This document shows positions 18,901 through 33,910 of a DNA stretch of 47,696 bases, piece after piece (the first letter of the stretch is position 1; the number at the start of each line of letters is the position of its first letter). Both the position numbers and the translations under genes were made by a program. The stretch is from Nemertoderma westbladi (lineage: Eukaryota > Xenacoelomorpha > Nemertodermatida > Nemertodermatidae). The notes beneath the pieces are model-generated. The model saw only the letters and a program-made list of their open reading frames with translations. It ran no database searches and had not been told where the DNA came from. The stretch spans positions 1-47,696 of the forward strand of contig JAUCBJ010002209.1 of the NCBI GenBank assembly GCA_032718475.1. The letters run 5' to 3'.

Positions 18901-21900
18901 AATATATTCTATAAATAAGTGGTTGTCCGCGGAACAATATATATTCTATAAATAAGTGGTTGTCCGCGGAACAATATATATTCTATAAATAAGTGGTTGT
19001 CCGCGGAACAATATATATTCTATAAATAAGTGGTTGTCCGCGGAACAATATATATTCTATAAATAAGTGGTTGTCCGCGGAACAATATATATTCTATAAA
19101 TAAGTGGTTGTCCGCGGAACAATATATATTCTATAAATAAGTGGTTGTCCGCGGAACAATATATATTCTATTAATAAGTGGTTGTCCGCGGAACAATATA
19201 TATTGTATAAATAAGTGATTGTCCGCGGAACAATATATATTCTATAAATAAGTGGTTGTCCGCGGAACAATATATATTCTATAAATAAGTGGTTGTCCGC
19301 GGAACAATATATATTCTATAAATAAGTGGTTGTCCGCGGAACAATATATATTCTATAAATAAGTGGTTGTCCGCGGAACAATATATATTCTATAAATAAG
19401 TGGTTGTCCGCGGAACAATATATATTGTATAAATAAGTGATTGTCCGCGGAACAATATATATTCTATAAATAAGTGGTTGTCCGCGGAACAATATATATT
19501 CTATAAATAAGTGGTTGTCCGCGGAACAATATATATTCTATAAATAAGTGGTTGTCCGCGGAACAATATATATTCTATAAATAAGTGATTGTCCGTGGAA
19601 CAATATATATTCTATAAATAAGTGATTTTCCGCGGAACAATATATATTCTATAAATAAGTGGTTGTCCGCGGAACAATATATATTCTATAAATAAGTGGT
19701 TGTCCGCGGAACAATATATATTCTATAAATAAGTGGTTGTCCGCGGAACAATATATATTCTATAAATAAGTGGTTGTCCGCGGAACAATATATATTCTAT
19801 AAATAAGTGGTTGTCCGCGGAACAATATATATTCTATAAATAAGTGGTTGTCCGCGGAACAATATATATTCTATAAATAAGTGGTTGTCCGCGGAACAAT
19901 ATATATTCTATAAATAAGTGGTTGTCCGCGGAACAATATATATTGTATAAATAAGTGATTGTCCGCGGAACAATATATATTCTATAAATAAGTGGTTGTC
20001 CGCGGAACAATATATATTCTATAAATAAGTGGTTGTCCGCGGAACAATATATATTCTATAAATAAGTGGTTGTCCGCGGAACAATATATATTCTATAAAT
20101 AAGTGGTTGTCCGCGGAACAATATATATTCTATAAATAAGTGGTTGTCCGCGGAACAATATATATTGTATAAATAAGTGATTGTCCGCGGAACAATATAT
20201 ATTCTATAAATAAGTGGTTGTCCGCGGAACAATATATATTCTATAAATAAGTGGTTGTCCGCGGAACAATATATATTCTATAAATAAGTGATTTTCCGCG
20301 GAACAATATATATTCTATAAATAAGTGGTTGTCCGCGGAACAATATATATTCTATAAATAAGTGGTTGTCCGCGGAACAATATATATTCTATTAATAACT
20401 GGTTGTCCGCGGAACAATATATATTGTATAAATAAGTGGTTGTCCGCGGAACAATATATATTATATAAATAAGTGATTGTCCGCGGAACAATATATATTC
20501 TATTAATAAGTGGTTGTCCGCGGAACAATATATATTGTATAAATAAGTGGTTGTCCGCGGAACAATATATATTATATAAATAAGGGATTGTCCGCGGAAT
20601 AATATATATTATATAAATAAGTGATTGTCCGCGGAACAATATATATTCTATAAATAAGTGATTGTCCGCGGAACAATATATATTCTATAAATAAGTGATT
20701 GTCCGCGGAACAATATATATTCTATAAATAAGTGGTTGTCCGCGGAACAATATATATTGTATAAATAAGTGGTTGTCCGCGGAACAATATATATTATATA
20801 AATAAGTGATTGTCCGCGGAACAATATATATTATATAAATAAGTGATTGTCCGCGGAACAATATATATTCTATAAATAAGTGATTGTCCGCGGAACAATA
20901 TATATTCTATAAATAAGTGGTTGTCCGCGGAACAATATATATATTGTATAAATAAGTGGTTGTCCGCGAAACAATATATATTATATAAATAAGTGATTGT
21001 CCGCGGAACAATATATATTCTATTAATAACTGGTTGTCCGCGGAACAATATATATTGTATAAATAAGTGGTTGTCCGCGGAACAATATATATATTGTATA
21101 AATAAGTGGTTGTCCGCGAAACAATATATATTATATAAATAAGTGATTGTCCGCGGAACAATATATATTCTATTAATAACTGGTTGTCCGCGGAACAATA
21201 TATATTGTATAAATAAGTGGTTGTCCGCGGAACAATATATATTATATAAATAAGTGATTGTCCGCGGAACAATATATATTATATAAATAAGTGATTTTCC
21301 GCGGAACAATATATATTCTATTAATAAGTGGTTGTCCGCGGAACAATATATATTTTATAAATAAGTGGTTGTCCGCGGAACAATATATATTATATAAATA
21401 AGGGATTGTCCGCGGAACAATATATATTCTATAAATAAGTGATTGTCCGCGGAACAATATATATTCTATAAATAAGTGATTGTCCGCGGAACAATATATA
21501 TTCTATAAATAAGTGGTTGTCCGCGGAACAATATATATTGTATAAATAAGTGGTTGTCCGCGGAACAATATATATTATATAAATAAGTGATTGTCCGCGG
21601 AACAATATATATTATATAAATAAGTGATTGTCCGCGGAACAATATATATTCTATAAATAAGTGATTGTCCGCGGAACAATATATATTCTATAAATAAGTG
21701 GTTGTCCGCGGAACAATATATATATTGTATAAATAAGTGGTTGTCCGCGAAACAATATATATTATATAAATAAGTGATTGTCCGCGGAACAATATATATT
21801 CTATAAATAAGTGGTTGTCCGCGGAACAATATATATTCCCTAAATAAGTGATTGTCCGCGGAACAATATATATTGTATAAATAAGTGGTTGTCCGCGGAA

Positions 21901-24900
21901 CAATATATATTATATAAATAAGTGATTGTCCGCGGAACAATATATATTCTATTAATAACTGGTTGTCCGCGGAACAATATATATTGTATAAATAAGTGGT
22001 TGTCCGCGGAACAATATATATTATATAAATAAGTGATTGTCCGCGGAACAATATATATTATATAAATAAGTGATTTTCCGCGGAACAATATATATTCTAT
22101 TAATAAGTGGTTGTCCGCGGAACAATATATATTGTATAAATAAGTGGTTGTCCGCGGAACAATATATATTATATAAATAAGGGATTGTCCGCGGAATAAT
22201 ATATATTATATAAATAAGTGATTGTCCGCGGAACAATATATATTCTATAAATAAGTGATTGTCCGCGGAACAATATATATTCTATAAATAAGTGATTGTC
22301 CGCGGAACAATATATATTCTATAAATAAGTGGTTGTCCGCGGAACAATATATATTGTATAAATAAGTGGTTGTCCGCGGAACAATATATATTATATAAAT
22401 AAGTGATTGTCCGCGGAACAATATATATTCTATAAATAAGTGGTTGTCCGCGGAACAATATATATTATATAAATAAGTGGTTGTCCGCGGAACAATATAT
22501 ATATTCTATAAATAAGTGATTGTCCGCGGAACAATATATATTCTATAAATAAGTGGTTGTCCGCGGAACAATATATATATTGTATAAATAAGTGGTTGTC
22601 CGCGAAACAATATATATTATATAAATAAGTGATTGTCCGCGGAACAATATATATTCTATAAATAAGTGGTTGTCCGCGGAACAATATATATTCCCTAAAT
22701 AAGTGATTGTCCGCGGAACAATATATATTCTATAAATAAGTGGTTGTCCGCGGAACAATATATATTCTATAATAAGTGATTGTCCGCGGAACAATATATA
22801 TTCTATAAATAAGCGGTTGTCCGCGGAACAATATATATTGTATAAATAAGTGGTTGTCCGCGGAACAATATATATTATATAAATAAGTGATTGTCCGCGG
22901 AACAATATATATTGTATAAATAAGTGGTTGTCCGCGGAACAATATATATTGTATAAATAAGTGGTTGTCCGCGGAACAATATATATTCTATAAATAAGTG
23001 GTTGTCCGCGGAACAATATATATTCTATAAATAAGTGATTGTCCGCGAAACAATATATATTGTATAAATAAGTGATTGTCCGCGGAACAATATATATTCT
23101 ATAAATAAGTGGTTGTAAGCGGAACAATATATATTCTATAAATAAGTGGTTGTCCGCGGAACAATACATATTCTATAAATAAGTGATTGTCCGCGCAACA
23201 ACATATATTCTATAAATAAGTGATTGTCCGCGGTGCAATATATATTGTATAAATAAGTGGTTGTCCGCGGAACAATATATATTCTATAAATAAGTGGTTG
23301 TAAGCGGAAAAATATATATTCTATAAATAAGTGGTTGTCCGCGGAACAATATATATTCTATAAATAAGTGATTGTCCGCGCAACAATATATATTCCATAA
23401 ATAAGTGGTTGTCCGCGCAACAATATATATTCTACAAATAAGTGGTTGTCCGCGGAACAATATATATTCTATAAATAAGTGGTTGTCCTCGGAACAATAT
23501 ATATTCTATAAATAAGTGGTTGTCCGCGCAACAATATATATTCTATAAATAAGTGGTTGTCCGCGGAACAATATATATATTGTATAAATAAGTGGTTGTC
23601 CGCGGAACAATATATATTGTATAAATAAGTGATTGTCCGCGCAACAATATATATTCTATAAATAAGTGATTGTCCGCGGTGCAATATATATTGTATAAAT
23701 AAGTGGTTGTCCGCGCAACAATAGATATTCCATAAATAAGTGGTTGTCCGCGGAACAATATATATTCTATAAATAAGTGGTTGTCCGCGCAACAATAGAT
23801 ATTCCATAAATAAGTGGTTGTCCGCGGAACAATATATATTCTATAAATAAGTGGTTGTCCGCGCAACAATATATATTCTATAAATAAGTGGTTGTCCGCG
23901 GAACAATATATATTCTATAAATAAGTGGTTGTCCGCGGAACAATATATATTCTATAAATAAGTGATTGTCCGCGGAACAATATATATTCTATAAATAAGT
24001 GGTTGTCCGCGGAACAATATATATTCTATAAATAAGTGATTGTCCGCGGAACAATATATATTCTATAAATAAGTGGTTGTCCGCGGAACAATATATATTC
24101 TATAAATAAGTGATTGTCCGCGGAACAATATATATTCTATAAATAAGTGATTGTCCGCGGAACAATATATATTCTATAAATAAGTGGTCGTCCGCGGAAC
24201 AATATATATTCTATAAATAAGTGGTTGTCCGCGGAACAATATATATTCTATAAATAAGTGGTTGTCCGCGGAACAATATATATTCTATAAATAAGTGATT
24301 GTCCGCGGAACAATATATATTCTATAAATAAGTGATTGTCCGCGGTGCAATATATATTCTATAAATAAGTGGTTGTCCACGGAACAATATATATTCTATA
24401 AATAAGTGGTTGTCCGCGGAACAATATATATTCTATAAATAAGTGATTGTCCGCGGAACAATATATATTCTATAAATAAGTGGTTGTCCGCGGAACAATA
24501 TATATTCTATAAATAAGTGATTGTCCGCGGAACAATATATATTCTATAAATAAGTGGTTGTCCGCGGAACAATATATATTCTATAAATAAGTGATTGTCC
24601 GCGGAACAATATATATTCTATAAATAAGTGATTGTCCGCGGTGCAATATATATTCTATAAATAAGTGATTGTCCGCGGAACAATATATATTCTATAAATA
24701 AGTGGTTGTCCGCGGAACAATATATATTCTATAAATAAGTGATTGTCCGCGGAACAATATATATTCTATAAATAAGTGATTGTCCGCGGAACAATATATA
24801 TTCTATAAATAAGTGGTTGTCCGCGGAACAATATATATTCTATAAATAAGTGGTTGTCCGCGGAACAATATATATTCTATAAATAAGTGGTTGTCCGCGG

Positions 24901-25017
24901 AACAATATATATTCTATAAATAAGTGATTGTCCGCGGTGCAATATATATTCTATAAATAAGTGGTTGTCCACGGTGCAATATATATTGTATAAATAAGTG
25001 GTTGTCCACGGTGCAAT
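18901..25017. repeat. 37-bp satellite (~165 copies)
   Basis: The unit carries CTATAAATAAGTGGTTG, then TCCGCGGA (perfect palindrome), ACA, then AATATATATT (perfect palindrome). The left part (18901-20370) and the right part (about 23880-24960) are mostly uniform and differ mainly at GTGGTTG/GTGATTG. The middle is diverse: CTATAAA / GTATAAA / ATATAAA / CTATTAA starts, CCGCGAAAC, CCGCGCAAC, GCGGTGC, and 2-bp insertions in the TA tract. The last units end with CCACGGTGC. Because 37 is not a multiple of 3, open stretches on the minus strand cycle through three frames; they are not genes. Confidence 0.97.
20584..22190. repeat. ~0.8-kb higher-order repeat inside the 37-bp satellite
   Basis: The rare variant AAGGGATTG occurs at about 20584, 21402 and 22181 (818 and 779 apart), each time in a similar series of unit types. 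Near 21,000 a shorter ~150-bp group of units with CCGCGAAAC and CTATTAATAACTGG is present twice in a row (about 20940-21085 and 21090-21235). Confidence 0.65.
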
Positions 25018-25261
25018 TTTCCGGGGGAAATTATCCATGTGGAAAAATTGTCCTACAATAGTTGTTCCTCAAGTGTCACTATAAGAATTAGTAGCAATTA
25101 GTTGGACTTCGTACAAGAGAACCAAAATAGAAAATGATGGCATTAGGGAGAATGTTATATCTTTGCAAAAATTCGTGGGTTAGTAGCTTATTTAGTGAAG
25201 GCATATTTATCCTGCTATTCGTCTTGAAGAGAAGTTGGAAAATAAATTATCATTAAATAAA
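25018..25261. other. unique spacer between two satellites
   Basis: About 245 bp of AT-rich sequence, without recognisable gene, homeobox or transposon motif on either strand. Confidence 0.65.
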
Positions 25262-26061
25262 TAGTCCTTATAGTATGTATGTATGTATAGTCCTTACTGT
25301 ATGTATGTATAGTCTTTATAGTATGTATGTATGTATGTATAGTCCTTATAGTATGTATGTATGTATTTATAGTTCTTATAGTATGTATGTATGTATATAG
25401 TCCTTATAGTATGTATGTATGTATAGTCCTTATAGTATGTATGTATGTATAGTCCTTATAGTATGTATGTATGTATAGTCCTTATAGTATGTATGTATGT
25501 ATAGTCCTTATAGTATGTATGTATGTGTAGTCCTTATAGTATGTATGTATGTATAGTCCTTGTAGTATGTATAGTCCTTATAGTATGTATGTATGTAGTA
25601 TAGTCCTTATAGTATGTATAGTCCTTATAGTATGTATGTATGTATAGTCCTTATAGTATGTATAGTCCTTATAGTATGTATGTATGTATAGTCCTTATAG
25701 TATGTATAGTCCTTATAGTATGTATAGTCCTTATAGTATGTATGTATGTATAGTCCTTATAGTATGTATAGTCCTTATAGTATGTATGTATGTATAGTCC
25801 TTATAGTATGTATAGTCCTTATAGTATGTATAGTCCTTATAGTATGTATGTATGTATAGTCCTTATAGTATGTATAGTCCTTATCGTATGTATAGTCCTT
25901 ATAGTATGTATGTATGTATAGTCCTTATAGTATGTATAGTCCTTATATTATGTATGTATGTATAGCCCTTATAGTATGTATGTATTAATAGTCCTTATAG
26001 TATGTATGTATGTATAGCCCTTATAGTATGTATGTATTAATAGTCCTTATAGTATGTATGT

Positions 26062-29000
26062 ATGTATAGTCCTTATAGTATGTATAGTCCTTATAGTATG
26101 TATGTATGTATAGTCCTTATAGTATGTATGTATAGTCCTTATAGTATGTATGTATATAGTCCTTATAGTATGTATGTATGTATGTATAGTCCTTATAGTC
26201 TGTATGTATGTATAGTCCTTATAGTATGTATGTATAGTCCTTATAGTATGTATGTATAGCCCTTATAGTATGTATGTATGTATAGCCCTTATAGTATGTA
26301 TGTATGTATAGTCCTTATAGTATGTATGTATGTATTTATAGTTCTTATAGTATGTATGTATGTATATAGTCCTTATAGTATGTATGTATGTATAGTCCTT
26401 ATAGTATGTATGTATGTATAGTCCTTATAGTATGTATGTATGTATAGTCCTTATAGTATGTATGTATGTATAGTCCTTATAGTATGTATGTATGTGTAGT
26501 CCTTATAGTATGTATGTATGTATTTATAGTTCTTATAGTATGTATGTATGTATATAGTCCTTATAGTATGTATGTATGTATAGTCCTTATAGTATGTATG
26601 TATGTGTAGTCCTTATAGTATGTATGTATGTATTTATAGTCCTTATAGTATGTATGTATGTATAGTCCTTATAGTATGTATAGTCCTTATAGTATGTATG
26701 TATGTATAGTCCTTATAGTATGTATAGTCCTTATAGTATGTATGTATGTATAGTCCTTATAGTATGTATAGTCCTTATAGTATGTATGTATGTATAGTCC
26801 TTATAGTATGTATAGTCCTTATAGTATGTATAGTCCTTATAGTATGTATGTATGTATAGTCCTTATAGTATGTATAGTCCTTATAGTATGTATGTATGTA
26901 TAGTCCTTATAGTATGTATAGTCCTTATAGTATGTATAGTCCTTATAGTATGTATGTATGTATAGTCCTTATAGTATGTATAGTCCTTATCGTATGTATA
27001 GTCCTTATAGTATGTATGTATGTATAGTCCTTATAGTATGTATAGTCCTTATAGTATGTATGTATGTATAGTCCTTATAGTATGTATGTATGTATAGTCC
27101 TTATAGTATGTATGTATGTATAGCCCTTATAGTATGTATGTATGTATAGCCCTTATAGTATGTATGTCTGTATGTATGTATAGTCCTTATAGTATGTATG
27201 TATGTATAGTCCTTATAGTATGTATAATCCTTATAGTATGTATGTATGTATAGTCCTTATAGTATGTATAGTCCTTATAGTATGTATAGTCCTTATAGTA
27301 TGTATGTATGTATAGCCCTTATAGTATGTATGTATGTATAGTCCTTATAGTATGTATGTATGTATAGCCCTTATAGTATGTATGTATGTATGTATGTATA
27401 GTCCTTATAGTATGTATGTATGTATGTATGTATAGTCCTTATAGTATGTATGTATGTATAGCCCTTATAGTATGTATGTATTAATAGTCCTTATAGTATG
27501 TATGTATGTATAGCCCTTATAGTATGTATGTATTAATAGTCCTTATAGTATGTATGTATGTATAGTCCTTATAGTATGTATAGTCCTTATAGTATGTATG
27601 TATGTATAGTCCTTATAGTATGTATGTATAGTCCTTATAGTATGTATGTATATAGTCCTTATAGTATGTATGTATGTATGTATAGTCCTTATAGTCTGTA
27701 TGTATGTATAGTCCTTATAGTATGTATGTATAGTCCTTATAGTATGTATGTATAGCCCTTATAGTATGTATGTATGTATAGCCCTTATAGTATGTATGTA
27801 TGTATAGTCCTTATAGTATGTATGTATGTATTTATAGTTCTTATAGTATGTATGTATGTATATAGTCCTTATAGTATGTATGTATGTATAGTCCTTATAG
27901 TATGTATGTATGTATAGTCCTTATAGTATGTATGTATGTATAGTCCTTATAGTATGTATGTATGTATAGTCCTTATAGTATGTATGTATGTGTAGTCCTT
28001 ATAGTATGTATGTATGTATTTATAGTTCTTATAGTATGTATGTATGTATATAGTCCTTATAGTATGTATGTATGTATAGTCCTTATAGTATGTATGTATG
28101 TGTAGTCCTTATAGTATGTATGTATGTATTTATAGTCCTTATAGTATGTATGTATGTATAGTCCTTATAGTATGTATAGTCCTTATAGTATGTATGTATG
28201 TATAGTCCTTATAGTATGTATAGTCCTTATAGTATGTATGTATGTATAGTCCTTATAGTATGTATAGTCCTTATAGTATGTATGTATGTATAGTCCTTAT
28301 AGTATGTATAGTCCTTATAGTATGTATAGTCCTTATAGTATGTATAGTCCTTATAGTATGTATGTATGTATAGTCCTTATAGTATGTATAGTCCTTATAG
28401 TATGTATGTATGTATAGTCCTCATAGTATGTATAGTCCTTATAGTATGTATAGTCCTTATAGTATGTATAGTCCTTATAGTATGTATGTATGTATAGTCC
28501 TTATAGTATGTATAGTCCTTATCGTATGTATAGTCCTTATAGAATAAATGTATGTATAGTCCTTATAGTATGTATAGTCCTTATAGTATGTATGTATGTA
28601 TAGTCCTTATAGTATGTATGTATGTATAGTCCTTATAGTATGTATGTATGTATAGCCCTTATAGTATGTATGTATGTATAGCCCTTATAGTATGTATGTC
28701 TGTATGTATGTATAGTCCTTATAGTATGTATGTATGTATAGTCCTTATAGTATGTATAGTCCTTATAGTATGTATGTATGTATAGTCCTTATAGTATGTA
28801 TAGTCCTTATAGTATGTATAGTCCTTATAGTATGTATGTATGTATAGCCCTTATAGTATGTATGTATGTATAGTCCTTATAGTATGTATGTATGTATAGC
28901 CCTTATAGTATGTATGTATGTATGTATGTATAGTCCTTATAGTATGTATGTATGGATGTATGTATAGTCCTTATAGTATGTATGTATGTATAGCCCTTAT

Positions 29001-29287
29001 AGTATGTATGTATTAATAGTCCTTATAGTATGTATGTATGTATAGCCCTTATAGTATGTATGTATTAATAGTCCTTATAGTATGTATGTATGTATAGTCC
29101 TTATAGTATGTATAGTCCTTATAGTATGTATGTATGTATAGTCCTTATAGTATGTATGTATAGTCCTTATAGTATGTATGTATATAGTCCTTATAGTATG
29201 TATGTATGTATGTATAGTCCTTATAGTCTGTATGTATGTATAGTCTTTATAGTATGTATGTATAGTCCTTATAGTATGTATGTATAG
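26062..29287. repeat. ~1.5-kb higher-order repeat in the 14+4n satellite
   Basis: The same ordered series of unit lengths and variants starts at 26062, 27558 (1,496 later) and 29090 (1,532 later), with a shorter related copy at 30006. Private marks agree: TATCGTATG at 26991 and 28523, and GTATGTCTG at 27168 and 28700, are both 1,532 apart; the rare TTATAGTTCTT sites at 26338/27834 and 26527/28023 are both 1,496 apart. Confidence 0.85.
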
Positions 29288-32200
29288 CCCTTATAGTATG
29301 TATGTATGTATAGCCCTTATAGTATGTATGTATGTATAGTCCTTATAGTATGTATGTATGTATAGTCCTTATAGTATGTATGTATATAGTCCTTATAGTA
29401 TGTATGTATGTATAGTCCTTATAGTATGTATGTATGTATAGTCCTTATAGTATGTATGTATAGTCCTTATAGTATGTATAGTCCTTATAGTATGTATAGT
29501 CCTTATAGTATGTATGTATGTATAGTCCTTATAGTATGTATGTATGTATAGTCCTTATAGTATGTATAGTCCTTATAGTATGTATGTATGTATGTATGTA
29601 TAGTCCTTATAGTATGTATGTATGTATGTATGTATAGTCCTTATAGTATGTATGTATGTATGTATGTATGTATAGTCCTTATAGTATGTATGTATGTATA
29701 GCCCTTATAGTATGTAGTATGTATGTATGTATAGTCCTTATAGTATGTATGTATGTATGTATGTATAGTCCTTATAGTATGTATGTATGTATAGCCCTTA
29801 TAGTATGTATGTATTAATAGTCCTTATAGTCTGTATGTATGTATAGTCCTTATAGTATGTATGTATGTATAGTCCTTATAGTATGTATGTATGTATAGTC
29901 CTTATAGTATGTATGTATGTATGTATGTATGTATAGTCCTTATAGTATGTATGTATGTATAGCCCTTATAGTATGTATGTATTATAGTCCTTATAGTATG
30001 TATGTATGTATAGTCCTTATAGTATGTATAGTCCTTATAGTATGTATGTATGTATAGTCCTTATAGTATGTATGTATAGTCCTTATAGTATGTATGTATA
30101 TAGTCCTTATAGTATGTATGTTGTATGTATGTATAGTCCTTATAGTCTGTATGTATGTATAGTCCTTATAGTATGTATGTATAGTCCTTATAGTATGTAT
30201 GTATAGCCCTTATAGTATGTATGTATGTATAGCCCTTATAGTATGTATGTATGTATAGTCCTTATAGTATGTATGTATGTATAGTCCTTATAGCATGTAT
30301 GTAGTATAGTCCTTATAGTATGTATGTATGTATAGTCCTTATAGTATGTATGTATGTATAGTCCTTATAGTATGTATGTATAGTCCTTATAGTATGTATA
30401 GTCCTTATAGTATGTATAGTCCTTATAGTATGTATGTATGTATAGTCCTTATAGTATGTATAGTCCTTATAGTATGTATGTATGTATAGTCCTTATAGTA
30501 TGTATGTATGTATAGTCCTTATAGTATGTATGTATGTATAGTCCTTATAGTATGTATGTATGTATAGTCCTTATAGTATGTATGTATGTATAGTCCTTAT
30601 AGTATGTATGTATGTATAGTCCTTATAGTATGTATGTATAGTCCTTATAGTATGTATAGTCCTTATAGTATGTATGTATGTATAGTCCTTATAGTATGTA
30701 TAGTCCTTATAGTATGTATGTATGTATAGCCCTTATAGTATGTATGTATGTATAGTCCTTATAGTATGTATGTATGTATAGTCCTTATAGTATGTATGTA
30801 TATAGTCCTTATAGTATGTATGTATGTATAGTCCTTATAGTATGTATGTATGTATAGTCCTTATAGTATGTATGTATGTATAGCCCTTATAGTATGTATG
30901 TATGTATAGTCCTTATAGTATGTATGTATGTATAGTCCTTATAGTATGTATGCCTATGTATGTATAGTCCTTATAGTATGTATGTATGTATAGTCCTTAT
31001 AGTATGTATGTATGTATAGTCCTTATAGTATGTATGTATAGTCCTTATAGTATGTATGTATAGTCCTTATAGTATGTATAGTCCTTATAGTATGTATAGT
31101 CCTTATAGTATGTATAGTCCTTATAGTATGTATGTATGTATAGTCCTTATAGTATGTATAGTCCTTATAGTATGTATGTATGTATAGTCCTTATAGTATG
31201 TATGTATGTATAGTCCTTATAGTATGTATGTATGTATAGTCCTTATAGTATGTATGTATGTATAGTCCTTATAGTATGTATAGTCCTTATAGTATGTATG
31301 TATTTATAGTCCTTATAGTATGTATGTATGTATAGTCCTTATAGTATGTATAGTCCTTATAGTATGTATGTATTTATAGTCCTTATAGTATGTATGTATG
31401 TATAGCCCTTATAGTATGTATGTATGTATAGCCCTTATAGTATGTATGTATGTATAGTCCTTATAGTATGTATGTATGTATAGCCCTTATAGTATGTATG
31501 TATGTATAGCCCTTATAGTATGTATGTATGTATAGCCCTTATAGTATGTATGTATTTATAGTCCTTATAGTATGTATGTATGTATAGCCCTTATAGTATG
31601 TATGTATGTATAGCCCTTATAGTATGTATGTATGTATAGTCCTTATAGTATGTATGTATGTATAGTCCTTATAGTATGTATAGTCCTTATAGTATGTATG
31701 TATTTATAGTCCTTATAGTATGTATGTATGTATAGCCCTTATAGTATGTATGTATGTATAGCCCTTATAGTATGTATGTATGTATAGTCCTTATAGTATG
31801 TATGTATGTATAGTCCTTATAGTATGTATAGTCCTTATAGTATGTATGTATTTATAGTCCTTATAGTATGTATGTATGTATAGCCCTTATAGTATGTATG
31901 TATGTATAGTCCTTATAGTATGTATGTATGTATAGTCCTTATAGTATGTATGTATGTATAGTCCTTATAGTATGTATGTATTTATAGTCCTTATAGTATG
32001 TATGTATGTATAGCCCTTATAGTATGTATGTATGTATAGCCCTTATAGTATGTATGTATGTATAGTCCTTATAGTATGTATGTATGTATAGTCCTTATAG
32101 TATGTATAGTCCTTATAGTATGTATGTATTTATAGTCCTTATAGTATGTATGTATGTATAGCCCTTATAGTATGTATGTATGTATAGCCCTTATAGTATG

Positions 32201-33910
32201 TATGTATGTATAGTCCTTATAGTATGTATGTATGTATAGTCCTTATAGTATGTATAGTCCTTATAGTATGTATGTATTTATAGTCCTTATAGTATGTATG
32301 TATGTATAGTCCTTATAGTATGTATAGTCCTTATAGTATGTATGTATTTATAGTCCTTATAGTATGTATGTATGTATGTATAGTCCTTATAGTATGTATG
32401 TATGTATAGTCCTTATAGTATGTATAGTCCTTATAGTATGTATGTATGTATAGTCCTTATAGTATGTATGTATGTATAGCCCTTATAGTATGTATGTATG
32501 TATAGTCCTTATAGTATGTATAGTCCTTATAGTATGTATGTATGTATAGTCCTTATAGTATGTATGTATGTATAGTCCTTATAGTATGTATGTATTTATA
32601 GTCCTTATAGTATGTATGTATGTATAGTCCTTATAGTCTGTTGTATGTATAGCCCTTATAGTATGTATGTATGTATAGTCCTTATAGTATGTATGTATGT
32701 ATAGTCCTTATAGTATGTATGTATGTATAGTCCTTATAGTATGTATAGTCCTTATAGTATGTATGTATTTATAGTCCTTATAGTATGTATGTATGTATAG
32801 CCCTTATAGTATGTATGTATGTATAGTCCTTATAGTATGTATGTATGTATAGTCCTTATAGTATGTATGTATGTATAGCCCTTATAGTATGTATGTATGT
32901 ATAGTCCTTATAGTATGTATAGTCCTTATAGTATGTATGTATGTATAGCCCTTATAGTATGTATGTATGTATAGTCCTTATAGTATGTATGTATTTATAG
33001 TCCTTATAGTATGTATGTATGTATAGTCCTTATAGTATGTATAGTCCTTATAGTATGTATGTATTTATAGTCCTTATAGTATGTATGTATGTATAGTCCT
33101 TATAGTATGTATAGTCCTTATAGTATGTATGTATTTATAGTCCTTATAGTATGTATGTATGTATAGCCCTTATAGTATGTATGTATGTATAGCCCTTATA
33201 GTATGTATGTATGTATAGTCCTTATAGTATGTATAGTCCTTATAGTATGTATGTATGTATAGCCCTTATAGTATGTATGTATGTATAGCCCTTATAGTAT
33301 GTATGTATTTATAGTCCTTATAGTATGTATGTATGTATAGTCCTTATAGTATGTATAGTCCTTATAGTATGTATGTATTTATAGTCCTTATAGTATGTAT
33401 GTATGTATAGCCCTTATAGTATGTATGTATGTATAGCCCTTATAGTATGTATGTATGTATAGTCCTTATAGTATGTATAGTCCTTATAGTATGTATGTAT
33501 TTATAGTCCTTATAGTGTGTATGTATGTATAGCCCTTATAGTATGTATGTATGTATAGCCCTTATAGTATGTATGTATGTATAGTCCTTATAGTATGTAT
33601 GTATGTATAGTCCTTATAGTATGTATGTATGTATAGTCCTTATAGTCTGTATGTATGTATAGTCCTTATAGTATGTATGTATGTATAGTCCTTATAGTCT
33701 GTATGTATGTATAGTCCTTATAGTATGTATAGTCCTTATAGTATGTATGTATTTATAGTCCTTATAGTATGTATGTATGTATAGTCCTTATAGTATGTAT
33801 AGTCCTTATAGTATGTATGTATTTATAGTCCTTATAGTATGTATGTATGTATGTATAGTCCTTATAGTATGTATGTATGTATAGTCCTTATAGTATGTAT
33901 AGTCCTTATA

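Noticed and set aside
20352-23869. Many minus-strand open stretches (NHLFIQYILFRGQ-like) in the 37-bp satellite
   Set aside because: The unit lacks stops on that strand and 37 is not divisible by 3, so all three frames stay open over long distances. The stretches occur in overlapping frames and contain nothing but the satellite unit.
6517-25017. Regular arrays as possible CRISPR loci
   Set aside because: Units are repeated whole, without unique spacers, and the context is animal.
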